The notes: a model not told the origin generated them from the letters alone. A stretch of 19,624 nucleotides of DNA from Bacteroidaceae bacterium (GCA_030843315.1 JAUUPT010000070.1:1-19624); one strand, 5' to 3'. Shown: positions 1 through 5,633, numbered from the stretch's first letter. A program made the numbers and translations.

Positions 1-307
1 GCACCCGTTCGATGATGCCGCAGTCGAACATCTTGTTGAAGAAGTAGCGCGTGCGACCGCGATCCCAACCAAAGATCTTCATCCAATGCCTGATGGAAAT
101 CATGGATTCGCCGCGCATACACTCGAAGGGGTGTCCATTAATGCAGCAAGAGACGGTGCTATAGTTGGTGTGCGTCACTACAAGGACAAATGCCTCGAAA
201 GCTCCGGCAGCCTGTTTACTCGTTTTCATTTTCATTTGTTCCTCAAAAAGCGCTTTAGGAAAGAGGAGATAGCCTTTTTTCATCATCTCCGTGATTAGGT
301 TGTTCAT
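1..307 (-). CDS. Partial winged-helix-like protein (N-terminus only)
   Basis: An open frame runs leftward from an ATG at 307 to the window edge without a stop, giving the first 102 residues of a longer protein. It begins MNNLITEMMKKGYLLFPKAL. Around residues 65-95 it reads RGESMISIRHW...GWDRGRTRYFF, then a C-G-I-I-E ending. That spacing resembles the N-terminal winged helix of phage-type replication or primase-associated proteins, in which an R-G-E-x-x-x-S stretch precedes a G-W-x-R-G recognition helix. This is fold-level resemblance only. A good Bacteroides-type promoter lies just upstream (341-372). DUF4248-like genes often sit near VapE/primase-like genes in Bacteroides, which fits, but the function is not established because most of the protein is outside the window. 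Confidence 0.6.
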   Translation of the reverse strand, partial: MNNLITEMMKKGYLLFPKALFEEQMKMKTSKQAAGAFEAFVLVVTHTNYSTVSCCINGHPFECMRGESMISIRHWMKIFGWDRGRTRYFFNKMFDCGIIERV

Positions 308-340
308 TCTAAAAAATATCATTTATTGGTTAATATGCGG

Positions 341-372
341 CAAAGGTAGGGCACGGGCAAAAGCAATACAAA
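341..372 (-). promoter_or_regulatory. Bacteroides-type promoter for the partial left gene
   Basis: On the minus strand TTTG (369-372), a 20-bp spacer and TACCTTTG (341-348) match the primary sigma consensus TTTG-N19-21-TAnnTTTG exactly. The predicted transcript start is near 334, giving a leader of about 27 nt to the ATG at 307. Confidence 0.75.
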
Positions 373-566
373 TATCCGGCTGTGGTTGGATAGAAAATGG
401 CTATCCCGCTACAAACAGGGAACTTTATCTCCGTCTTTTTTGCGACCCGGCATTCAGCACGGTCCGCTATCGTCTGCATCGCCCTGTTCACCAGGCATAC
501 AGAAGGGGACGGAAAACGGGTTGAGCCCACTCTTCCGCCCCCATATAATAATATATATAAAATAAC

Positions 567-586
567 TAATGCATTAAAATGCATTA
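567..586 (-). terminator. AT-rich hairpin overlapping a stop codon
   Basis: TAATGCATT (567-575), AA, then AATGCATTA (578-586) form a perfect 9-bp inverted repeat that overlaps the stop codon of the DUF4248-like gene. On the minus strand it is followed by an AT-rich tract with short T runs. It could serve as a weak terminator or a 3' protective stem; the AT-rich stem makes this uncertain. Confidence 0.35.
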
Positions 587-886
587 ACTCTTCCCATGCC
601 TTTTAGGGACGGTAAGGTAAGGATTCTTCTCGATACCGTCTTTTACATAGGTGGGCAGTCCCCAGTAATACACGATGATTCCTATTTGCTTTGGAGTAAG
701 GTGCGTAGTCCTGCTGGTGTAGCCTTCGGCAGTAAGGTCTTCCAGCATTTGAGCGTGTTCGGTGATGGAACAGCGCAGGGTTCTTACAGCGGAATAGTTG
801 TGTGCATAGTGGGGATAATAGGCAACAGCCACTTCAGTGATGTGATGGCAGCCTTCGAGCAGCCAGTCGTAACTTTGGTCTTTCAT
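584..886 (-). CDS. DUF4248-like small protein
   Basis: This 100-residue protein has a pattern I associate with DUF4248. It reads EVAVAYYPHY near residues 17-26, SAVRTLRCSI near 32-41, then a GY turn, LTPKQIGIIVYYWGLP near 63-78, and a basic C-terminus. Family members are short Bacteroidales proteins of unknown function, commonly found near primase/VapE-like or HU-like genes. The predicted fold is all-helical and small enough to bind DNA, but no function is proven. It has its own promoter (925-955), so it is probably transcribed separately from the coiled-coil gene upstream. The family assignment is by eye and could be wrong; that it is a real gene is more secure because of the promoter and the terminator-like stem at its end. 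Confidence 0.65.
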   Translation of the reverse strand: MKDQSYDWLLEGCHHITEVAVAYYPHYAHNYSAVRTLRCSITEHAQMLEDLTAEGYTSRTTHLTPKQIGIIVYYWGLPTYVKDGIEKNPYLTVPKRHGKS

Positions 887-924
887 TTTCTTTTAATTAT
901 TATTGTTATTAAAAAATTACGACG

Positions 925-955
925 CAAAGATAGACCGATTGCAGAAATGAGGAAA
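925..955 (-). promoter_or_regulatory. Promoter for the DUF4248-like gene
   Basis: The minus strand shows a perfect -7 box TATCTTTG (925-932) with TTTC (952-955) 19 bp upstream in place of TTTG. The -7 box lies about 40 bp upstream of the ATG at 886. Confidence 0.6.
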
Positions 956-981
956 CTCCGAGGCGGAGAGAAAAGAGTTGT

Positions 982-1401
982 TTATGGAACACATCTTGCC
1001 ATATACTCCTTCTCCTTCTTGAAGTACCCCAATACCGAACTTGACGTCAGGTACCGGTGTCCGGGACGCTTGATACGGCTTTCGAGGAGATAGCGGGAGC
1101 AGAGGGCGAGACAGAACCAAACGTAGTTGAGCGAGCGGTGCAGCCGGTGCTGCAGGTGGTCGAAGACGCGGGTGGCGCGGGTGATGAAGGCAGACACCCG
1201 GTCGTGGGGGATGATGCGGGGCGCAGCAGCGCGTTTCATCTCTTTCAGGGTGTGTTCCAGCTGTTCTATGTCGTTGCTGGTATTCCGCATGGTTCGTTCT
1301 AATTTTTCCTTGCGTTCTATTTGTTTTTTACGGCGTATTTTCAGTGCTTCCAATCTTTCTTCCACATCTTCTACCGACATCTTGATACCTTTACTTTTCA
1401 T
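982..1401 (-). CDS. Hypothetical protein with N-terminal coiled coil
   Basis: I do not recognise this 139-residue protein. Residues 8-55 are rich in Glu, Lys, Arg and Leu with heptad-like spacing (VEERLEALKIRRKKQIERKE, then KLERTMRN...LEHTLKEMK), so a coiled coil is likely. The rest is basic, with several Arg, His and Tyr and a short hydrophobic stretch NYVWFCLALCSRYLL near 92-106. The ATG at 1401 is preceded by a purine-rich stretch (AAGGTAAAAAGGAA on the minus strand) that can act as a ribosome binding site, and this decides the start. No clear TAnnTTTG box was found upstream; the double-hairpin repeat at 1449-1529 occupies that position. The C-terminal third looks less protein-like and could reflect an old frameshift. 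Confidence 0.5.
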   Translation of the reverse strand: MKSKGIKMSVEDVEERLEALKIRRKKQIERKEKLERTMRNTSNDIEQLEHTLKEMKRAAAPRIIPHDRVSAFITRATRVFDHLQHRLHRSLNYVWFCLALCSRYLLESRIKRPGHRYLTSSSVLGYFKKEKEYMARCVP

Positions 1402-1448
1402 TTCCTTTTTACCTTTTTTGTTCGACTAATTATTTACAATCACGCAAA

Positions 1449-1529
1449 ATGCATCATCCGTTCGGGCTGAACAGATGATGCATTCAGAGCAAACGGATGA
1501 TGCATTCGGGGGGAACGCATCATCCGTTT
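1449..1529. repeat. Two tandem near-identical hairpins (four copies of one motif)
   Basis: Hairpin A pairs ATGCATCATCCGTTC (1449-1463) with GAACAGATGATGCAT (1469-1483) across a 5-nt loop, with one mismatch. Hairpin B pairs AAACGGATGATGCATTC (1491-1507) with GAACGCATCATCCGTTT (1513-1529), again with a 5-nt loop and one G-T type mismatch. The same 15-mer motif thus occurs four times in alternating orientation within 81 bp, between the coiled-coil gene and the divergent ATPase gene. It could be a protein-binding operator array, a bidirectional terminator or a REP-like element. Confidence 0.8.
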
Positions 1530-1549
1530 ACTTCATTAAAATTCGTTAG

Positions 1550-1584
1550 TGGCGCGGGGGATTGGAAACGAAAAGACTATTTTT
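1550..1584 (-). repeat. Inverted, partial, diverged copy of the island repeat (left part)
   Basis: Read on the minus strand, 1561-1584 matches the left part of the repeats at 4788 and 5796 (AAAAATAGT, 2-nt indel, TTTCGTTTCCAAT), and CGCGCCA is shared slightly further along. The two-hairpin right part is absent here. The copy lies upstream of the ATPase in the orientation opposite to the other four copies. Confidence 0.5.
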
Positions 1585-1619
1585 TCTACTTAATACTCCG
1601 ATATAACCAATAAAAGAGT

Positions 1620-1627
1620 TATCTTTG
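1620..1627 (+). promoter_or_regulatory. Probable -7 box for the ATPase gene
   Basis: TATCTTTG at 1620-1627 is a perfect -7 box, but no TTTG is present 19-21 bp upstream. Transcription would begin near 1634, which argues for the ATG at 1671 as the start codon rather than the in-frame TTG at 1641. Confidence 0.45.
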
Positions 1628-1670
1628 GACAATTTTATAGTTGAAGTATAAATTTGCCCACAACAACAAT

Positions 1671-2831
1671 ATGAATCTGATTAATAGAACTTTAGAAGCA
1701 GAAATTCGCCGATTAATAGAATTTTATCCGGTGATAACTATTACTGGACCAAGACAATCCGGCAAAACAACATTGTGTCACGAGATGTTTCCGGAGTATG
1801 CTTACACCAATCTGGAAGATCCTATAATCCGTTCGCAAGTGATGGCAGATCCCCGAAAATTCTTTGATTTATACCCCAATGGATTAATAATAGACGAGGC
1901 CCATCACTATCCTGACTTATTTTCATTCATTCAAGTAGTAGTTGATCAAAATCCTAAACGCCGTTTTATCATAACAGGAAGCAGCAATTTCGCACTCTTG
2001 GAGAAGGTAACCCAGTCGTTAGCCGGAAGAACTGCTGTTCTTACATTACTGCCGTTATCCTTGCATGAGTTGGGAGATAGAATAGATAATCTTTCTGCGG
2101 ATACTCTAATGCTTAATGGTTGTTATCCTGCTGTTTGGTCTAAAAAATTTCCAAGAGAAGATCTTTACAAGAATTATTATTCAACTTATATAGAAAGGGA
2201 CTTGAGACAAATCATTAACTTAAAAGACATCAGTCAGTTCCAGGTCTTTATACGCTTATGTGCCGGAAGAATAGGTACCGAGTTCAATGCTTCCGCACTA
2301 TCAGGTGAGGTTGGCGTAACCGTCAGCACTATAAAGAGCTGGCTCAGTGTTTTACAGGCCTCATACATCGCATACTCTCTTCCCCCCTATTTTGAGAATA
2401 TAGGGAAACGTCTTGTAAAATCTCCTAAATTGTATTTTTATGATACAGGACTTATTTGCTATCTACTTGGAATTGAAGATGAGCAGCAACTGGCTGTCCA
2501 TCCTCTACGGGGAGCAATATTTGAGAACATGGTGGTAAATGAGGCTATTAAAAACAGGCTGAACAGAGCCAAAGATCCCAACTTGTATTTTTATAGAGAT
2601 AAATCGCAAAAAGAAGTAGACCTGCTATATCTGAAAGGAAATCTGCTACAAGCCTATGAAATAAAGTCAGGACAATCTTATCAAAAAGAATTCTACAAAG
2701 GAATCCATTACCTAAAAGAAATTCTTAAAGACCGATTGATAAAATCAGCGTTGATTTATGATGGAACAGATGAAATAGATTCAGATGAGGATGGGGCATA
2801 TAATTTCCGACATTTTTACCTGGAGAACTAA
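1671..2831 (+). CDS. AAA-type ATPase with C-terminal DUF4143 (nuclease-like) domain
   Basis: This 386-residue protein has a Walker A motif GPRQSGKTT at 26-34, a Walker B GLIIDEAH at 71-78 and a sensor-like ITGSSN at 101-106, which place it in the AAA_14 family. The C-terminal half matches DUF4143. Residues 315-333 read KEVD...YEIKS, the D-x(n)-E-x-K pattern of a PD-(D/E)XK nuclease fold (D317, E330, K332). Proteins of this architecture are very common and scattered in bacterial and archaeal accessory DNA; their role is unknown, with defence or mobile-element functions often suspected. I chose the ATG at 1671 over an upstream TTG (1641) because of the promoter box at 1620-1627. Length is normal for the family and the motifs look intact. 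The TAA stop lies inside the first bases of an island repeat. It is the only rightward gene recognised in the window. Confidence 0.9.
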   Translation: MNLINRTLEAEIRRLIEFYPVITITGPRQSGKTTLCHEMFPEYAYTNLEDPIIRSQVMADPRKFFDLYPNGLIIDEAHHYPDLFSFIQVVVDQNPKRRFIITGSSNFALLEKVTQSLAGRTAVLTLLPLSLHELGDRIDNLSADTLMLNGCYPAVWSKKFPREDLYKNYYSTYIERDLRQIINLKDISQFQVFIRLCAGRIGTEFNASALSGEVGVTVSTIKSWLSVLQASYIAYSLPPYFENIGKRLVKSPKLYFYDTGLICYLLGIEDEQQLAVHPLRGAIFENMVVNEAIKNRLNRAKDPNLYFYRDKSQKEVDLLYLKGNLLQAYEIKSGQSYQKEFYKGIHYLKEILKDRLIKSALIYDGTDEIDSDEDGAYNFRHFYLEN

Positions 2832-2874
2832 AATCCAGAGATTCAAGAACGGCAGATTACAAATCCGCCGGGAC
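2829..2874 (+). repeat. Island two-hairpin repeat, copy 1
   Basis: The right hairpin pairs CGGCAGATT (2850-2858) with AATCCGCCG (2862-2870) around loop ACA, with one A/C mismatch, and is followed by GGGAC. The left hairpin is degraded. The sequence ATTCAAGAACGGCAGATT is shared with copy 2. The copy begins at the ATPase stop codon and sits just beyond the 3' end of the broken vapC, so it could act as a 3' stem for both convergent genes. Confidence 0.75.
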
Positions 2875-2888
2875 GGACAATTTTATAG

Positions 2889-3184
2889 TCAACGATTAAT
2901 CCAATTCTCAAGACGTATATTTGAGAAGTTTTTGAAGTCCTTTACGTTTTCTGTCACCATAATCATATTATGAGCTATGGCAGTGCAGCCTATCAATAAA
3001 TCAAAATTATCCTCTGCAGGAGTTCCCAACATACGTAATCTTACTTTCTCGGAAGCAAATAAGTCAAGTGCCCCCGTTATAGATATCACATGAATAGAAG
3101 ATATGAAGTTATCCTTTTATCGACATCATATTTTCCACGTAGCAGGAAAATACAAATATTCGTATCAAGTAAATATTTCTCCAT
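2889..3184 (-). pseudogene. Broken VapC-like PIN-domain toxin
   Basis: From an ATG at 3184 the frame reads MEKYLLDTNICIFLLRGKYD (first PIN aspartate at residue 7), continues for a few codons and stops at TGA 3086-3088. Two bases out of frame, from 3089 down to 2889, the C-terminal part follows: a leucine-rich stretch, NFDLLIGCTAIAHNMIMVTEN and LENWINR. Compared with the intact VapC at 4894-5295, about 40 central codons carrying the catalytic Glu (ISEITVGEL region) are missing and the frame is shifted. The toxin should therefore be inactive. It starts 4 bp after the stop of its antitoxin, the normal operon layout. The separate 66-residue C-terminal open frame should not be counted as a gene. 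Confidence 0.85.
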
Positions 3185-3188
3185 TGAG

Positions 3189-3431
3189 TCAGAAAGCTTC
3201 TATATCATCCTTAAACATTCGAGAAGCTTTAATCTCTTTATTCAATCGCTCGGCAGACACTGAATCATTATCCTTCCACACTCCGTAAAAACGGCTGGCA
3301 GACAAAGATTTAGTTTTCCCTTTATTAGAAATTAAAGAGTTGCTTAAACGGGCAATCAGTTCAAGTTTCATATCATTACTGAGATCTTTCAAAACATTCC
3401 AGTAATCATTCGTATTTATAATAACATCCAT
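3189..3431 (-). CDS. VapB-type antitoxin, partner of a broken toxin
   Basis: This 80-residue protein begins MDVIINTNDYWNVLKDLSND and continues with a helix KLELIARLSNSL, a Ser/Lys linker, FYGVWKD near residue 48 and a C-terminal KEIKASR motif. It resembles the antitoxin at 5292-5573, which has the same order of helix, linker, G-x-W-x-D/N and basic tail, so both belong to one Bacteroidales antitoxin family that neutralises PIN toxins. The ATG at 3431 follows a good ribosome binding site (TAGGAG) and is preferred to an in-frame TTG at 3437. A clear promoter lies at 3453-3483. With its toxin gene destroyed, the antitoxin is kept intact, perhaps because it still guards against a related toxin or because the loss is recent. 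Confidence 0.75.
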   Translation of the reverse strand: MDVIINTNDYWNVLKDLSNDMKLELIARLSNSLISNKGKTKSLSASRFYGVWKDNDSVSAERLNKEIKASRMFKDDIEAF

Positions 3432-3452
3432 CTCCAAGTCTCCTATTTTTTA

Positions 3453-3483
3453 CAAATATAGCAATTTCCTTTTTATCCCCAAT
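3453..3483 (-). promoter_or_regulatory. Promoter of the orphan antitoxin
   Basis: The minus strand reads ATTG (3480-3483), 19 bp, TATATTTG (3453-3460). The -7 box is a perfect TAnnTTTG. The -33 box ATTG differs from the consensus by one base, as it does in the promoters at 4744 and 5603. Confidence 0.65.
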
Positions 3484-3501
3484 AGCCTATAACCAACTTT
3501 T

Positions 3502-3726
3502 TCAACCCAGTGCTCCTCCATTTCGTCTACAGATTATAGTGAGGTCATTCACAGCATCGTCTAATGAAAGCTGATGTTCGGCTTCGTAACATTCGTCCAA
3601 GAAGTCCAATCCTTTAAAACGCTGCAAGTAGGCAAAGGCTTGTTTGGCATTCAGCCGGTAACGAGCAGCAAAGGCGTTGATACAGTATATGATGTATGTC
3701 ACCCGATTTTGAAGTTGCTCTTTCAT
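3502..3726 (-). CDS. DUF3791-like small protein without its usual partner
   Basis: This 74-residue protein reads VTYIIYCINAFAARYRLNAK (about residues 9-28), QAFAYLQRFKGLDFLDECYE and HQLSLDDAVNDLTIICRRNG. This matches my memory of Bacteroidales DUF3791 proteins: a helical N-terminus, a conserved Cys-Tyr-x-x-x-H segment and a basic tail. Family members are commonly found beside a DUF3990 protein, and the pair is often suspected to be a toxin-antitoxin module. No DUF3990-like frame is present here; the upstream side holds only an island repeat and a gene remnant, so the partner has probably been lost. Start is the ATG at 3726, with a -7 box at 3757-3764. The function is unknown. Confidence 0.75.
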   Translation of the reverse strand: MKEQLQNRVTYIIYCINAFAARYRLNAKQAFAYLQRFKGLDFLDECYEAEHQLSLDDAVNDLTIICRRNGGALG

Positions 3727-3756
3727 ATCTTCTTTATTTTATCCTAATTAGTACAG

Positions 3757-3764
3757 CAAAGATA
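3757..3764 (-). promoter_or_regulatory. -7 box upstream of the DUF3791-like gene
   Basis: TATCTTTG on the minus strand (3757-3764) lies about 30 bp before the ATG. I see no convincing -33 box 19-21 bp further upstream, so this is a half-site prediction. Confidence 0.4.
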
Positions 3765-3814
3765 ATAAATTACCGTTGATATGTAGCGCTTTTAGCTTTT
3801 TTTGAAGATTGCTT

Positions 3815-3865
3815 TCGGATTGAAAATCCTGATATTCAAGAACGGCAGATTGCAAATCTGCCGGG
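3815..3865 (+). repeat. Island two-hairpin repeat, copy 2
   Basis: Left hairpin: GGATT (3817-3821), GAA, AATCC (3825-3829). Right hairpin: CGGCAGATT (3843-3851), GCA, AATCTGCCG (3855-3863), a perfect 9-bp stem, followed by GG. Both stems are intact. The left stem differs from copies 3 and 4 by a compensated A-T to G-C change. Confidence 0.85.
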
Positions 3866-3887
3866 CATACCAACAACACAAGCCTTG

Positions 3888-4016
3888 AAAGTAGGGAGAA
3901 AATGCAAAAAGTGGGGAGAAAACGGCAAAAAGTAGGGAGAAAATTATCGCCCTGCTTTCTCAGGACAACACACTAAGCGTAGTGGCTCTTGCCGAACGGA
4001 CGGAAGAATATACATA
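3888..4016 (+). pseudogene. Remnant of a winged-helix C-terminus with a threefold short repeat
   Basis: Three copies of AAAGTRGGGAGAAAA (from 3888, 3908 and 3929) are followed by a frame reading EKIIALLSQDNTLSVVALAE (from 3937). Basic Lys/Gly/Glu repeats followed by a winged helix of this kind end many RecG-like or AlbA_2-type ATP-binding proteins in Bacteroidales. The frame has a TAG at 3892, lacks a start and loses the family pattern after about 4000, so this is a decayed 3' fragment. The HEPN gene begins to overlap at 4020 on the other strand. The parent family is my inference. Confidence 0.4.
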
Positions 4017-4019
4017 TCA

Positions 4020-4409
4020 TTATAGCAACTTCTCTATTGCTTCTACAAACTCTACTGCTTGCGGATATAACTGTGAAGTAGTTTCTTCATCAAAATAAAT
4101 GAAGTCTTCATAATCGCCGGTTTGACGATTGTCAAATAAGTCTGTATAAAACTTGCTTAACGGAATCGGAAGTTTCCCGGTTCTCACAAAATGCATACCT
4201 AACATTTGACGTACCCCGGAATGTGTTTTTACTTCAATGCCGGCATTCACCAGTAAAGCAGAAGCAGCATAAAAGCAAGCATAATACATACGGTTCATGG
4301 CAGTATTATAAAAACCTTGCTTAATATGAAAATTTACTTCTGCTAAAGTGTGATGTGCATTTTCCATACGATAAGCCACAACTGCTTTTCTGTCTTCCTC
4401 TGTCATCAT
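4020..4409 (-). CDS. HEPN-domain protein (toxin half of a HEPN/nucleotidyltransferase pair)
   Basis: This 129-residue all-helical protein has the HEPN pattern of PF05168-type proteins: A-x-x-H-x-T-L-A-E near residues 17-24, a helix with AMNRMYYACFYAASALL at 37-53, then THSGVR and the basic RQTGDY at 95-100. HEPN toxins of two-gene systems act as RNases or are held inactive by a nucleotidyltransferase partner. The classic R-x4-6-H catalytic motif is not present; R-Q-T-G-D-Y stands at its place, as in a known subfamily, so RNase activity should not be assumed. The ATG overlaps the TGA of the nucleotidyltransferase gene (ATGA), showing tight translational coupling. A second ATG follows directly and could be used instead. 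Confidence 0.85.
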   Translation of the reverse strand: MMTEEDRKAVVAYRMENAHHTLAEVNFHIKQGFYNTAMNRMYYACFYAASALLVNAGIEVKTHSGVRQMLGMHFVRTGKLPIPLSKFYTDLFDNRQTGDYEDFIYFDEETTSQLYPQAVEFVEAIEKLL

Positions 4410-4726
4410 AGCATGATTCCCTCTTTCATTACGTTATGATAGAACGGTGTAATTTTATGTATAGTCTCCCATATCTTACGGGAAAGCACTATCGGACTAA
4501 TGACAATACCGCTCTCGAATTCAATATCATAAAGAGGGTATGTTATGGCACGTCGATCCTCCAATGTCACCTTTTCTTTATCAATTAATATCAAAAGGTC
4601 TACATCGCTGTCGGGACGGGCATCCCCACGTGCTTCACTGCCATACAGAATAGCCTGCGCTTCCGGTGCTACCTGAGCCAATGCTTTGCGTATTCGTTCT
4701 ACAATTTGTGGACGTTGCATATTCAT
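4406..4726 (-). CDS. MNT-type nucleotidyltransferase (antitoxin half of the HEPN pair)
   Basis: This 106-residue minimal nucleotidyltransferase carries the pol-beta superfamily signature G-S-x10-D-x-D exactly: G29-S30, then D41 and D43 in GSEARGDARPDSDVDLL. A third acidic residue on the following strand is likely within residues 68-72 (YDIEFE). In the characterised MntA/HepT (type VII) system such an enzyme adds AMP to the HEPN toxin and so silences it. That role is inferred here from the fold and gene order. The gene precedes the HEPN gene, overlaps it by 4 bp and has a promoter at 4744-4776. The start may be the ATG at 4726 or the in-frame ATG two codons later (4720). Confidence 0.88.
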   Translation of the reverse strand: MNMQRPQIVERIRKALAQVAPEAQAILYGSEARGDARPDSDVDLLILIDKEKVTLEDRRAITYPLYDIEFESGIVISPIVLSRKIWETIHKITPFYHNVMKEGIML

Positions 4727-4743
4727 TACTCTTTATTTGCTAA

Positions 4744-4776
4744 CAAAGATAATGAAAAACTATAACCTACGGCAAT
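4744..4776 (-). promoter_or_regulatory. Promoter of the nucleotidyltransferase/HEPN operon
   Basis: The minus strand shows ATTG (4773-4776), 21 bp, then a perfect TATCTTTG (4744-4751). The -7 box is only 17 bp from the start codon at 4726, which implies a very short leader. Confidence 0.55.
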
Positions 4777-4787
4777 GTATTGCTTTA

Positions 4788-4890
4788 AAAATAGTTTTCG
4801 TTTCCAATAGTCAAAGAACGCGCCAATCTATTTTCAGATTAAAAATCTTGATAGTTGAGAACGGCAGATTACAAATCTGCCGGGACGAAA
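4788..4890 (+). repeat. Island two-hairpin repeat, copy 3 (full length)
   Basis: This is a full-length copy of about 103 bp. A left part (ATAGTTTTCGTTTCCAATAG, then CAAAGAACGCGCC) is followed by hairpin AGATT-AAA-AATCT (4836-4848) and hairpin CGGCAGATT-ACA-AATCTGCCG (4862-4882), then GGGAC. It closely matches copy 4 over its whole length. Its right end lies 4 bp beyond the stop of the intact vapC, so it may also serve as that gene's 3' stem. Confidence 0.85.
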
Positions 4891-4893
4891 TGG

Positions 4894-5295
4894 TTATCTT
4901 TTTATCCAGTTTTCTGTTTTAATGTTCGGAATGCGAGAAAGATGTTTCACATTCTCTGATACTAAAATCATTTTATTTGCTACTGCTGTAGAACCAATCA
5001 ACAAGTCAAAATCATCAATCAATTTACCTTGTTTGCGTAATTCAGCCTTAGAATCGGCAAAAAGCGATAAGATAGGATAAATAGGCAAAACAACAAAGAG
5101 GTTGATTAATTCTTTGACTTGTGCAAGATGTTTTTCCTTTTTATTACTACACGCTGCACCGTAGAATAGCTCTCCGACTGTTATTTCTGAAATATAACAA
5201 TTCTTTCGTCCTATTTCTTCTATGCGTGCAGAAACATCATATTTTCCTTGCAGAAAAAAGATGCAAATGTTTGTATCTAATAGATATTGTGTCAT
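4894..5295 (-). CDS. vapC: VapC-type PIN-domain toxin (intact)
   Basis: This 133-residue PIN-domain ribonuclease has the expected acidic residues: D7 in YLLDTNICIFFL, E42 in ISEITVGELFYG, D95 and D97 in IDDFDLLIGSTA, and a C-terminal LVSEN at 111-115. The fold binds Mg2+ through these residues and cleaves RNA; known VapC toxins cut tRNA or rRNA, but the target here cannot be read from sequence. The ATG overlaps the antitoxin stop (ATGA at 5292-5295), the usual antitoxin-first layout. It is clearly homologous to the broken copy at 2889-3184 (same YLLDTNICIF start and ENWI end). Length is typical for the family. Confidence 0.92.
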   Translation of the reverse strand: MTQYLLDTNICIFFLQGKYDVSARIEEIGRKNCYISEITVGELFYGAACSNKKEKHLAQVKELINLFVVLPIYPILSLFADSKAELRKQGKLIDDFDLLIGSTAVANKMILVSENVKHLSRIPNIKTENWIKR

Positions 5296-5573
5296 TCTTC
5301 AAAGGGTATCAGTTTGCGCGTTTTATTGCTTCTACGTCCTTTAAGAATTGCTTCTTCTATTATTTCTGCATCCGGGTCGTTACGCCAAATTCCTGCTAAC
5401 CTGCGAAGAGACTCATCTTTTTCTATTTCTTTTGTTTCCTCTGTCTTATCAGCACTCTTCATTAAAGACTCTGTAAGTTTATTTACCAAGTACAGTTTGG
5501 CTTTGTCACTCAAAGAACTTAGCATAGAATTGTAATAGTCTGCTAAATGGATGTTAACATCAAAAGTTTTCAT
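5292..5573 (-). CDS. Antitoxin of the intact VapC pair
   Basis: This 93-residue protein begins MKTFDVNIHLADYYNSMLSS, followed by a helix KAKLYLVNKLTESL, a charged linker (about residues 40-52) and LRRLAGIWRNDPDAEIIEEA with a basic end. The layout matches the antitoxin at 3189-3431. The Gly-x-Trp-x-Asp segment and basic tail are probably the toxin-binding part, by analogy with other antitoxins. It has a very strong ribosome binding site (AAGGAGAAAGGAG) and a good promoter (5603-5633), so antitoxin should be made in excess over the coupled toxin. No DNA-binding domain is obvious by eye, although antitoxins of this type usually repress their own promoter. Confidence 0.82.
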   Translation of the reverse strand: MKTFDVNIHLADYYNSMLSSLSDKAKLYLVNKLTESLMKSADKTEETKEIEKDESLRRLAGIWRNDPDAEIIEEAILKGRRSNKTRKLIPFEE

Positions 5574-5602
5574 AACAATCTCCTTTCTCCTTTAGAATAA
5601 CA

Positions 5603-5633
5603 CAAAGGTAGCTATTTATACTGTAACAACAAT
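5603..5633 (-). promoter_or_regulatory. Promoter of the intact vapC operon
   Basis: The minus strand reads ATTG (5630-5633), 19 bp, TACCTTTG (5603-5610). The -7 box is perfect and the start codon lies 30 bp downstream. Confidence 0.7.

Larger units (their letters stand above)
1627..2889. repeat. 15-bp direct repeats bracketing the ATPase gene
   Basis: GGACAATTTTATAGT occurs at 1627-1641 and again, identical and in the same orientation, at 2875-2889. The two copies enclose the ATPase gene and one island repeat. The left copy overlaps the gene's promoter; the right copy abuts the end of the broken vapC. They may mark insertion or duplication of a cassette, or chance similarity in AT-rich DNA. 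Confidence 0.6.

Noticed and set aside
1449..1529. CRISPR array reading of the four alternating 15-mers
   Set aside because: Repeats alternate in orientation with 5-7 nt gaps and no spacers of regular length, and there are no cas genes.
1641..1670. Upstream TTG start for the ATPase (ten extra residues)
   Set aside because: It would lie about 7 nt after the predicted transcript start, and the added residues do not belong to the family; the ATG at 1671 begins the conserved N-terminus.
2889..3089. A 66-residue stand-alone gene at the end of the broken vapC
   Set aside because: It starts at a GTG within a decayed toxin and corresponds only to the C-terminal third of VapC; no own ribosome site or promoter.
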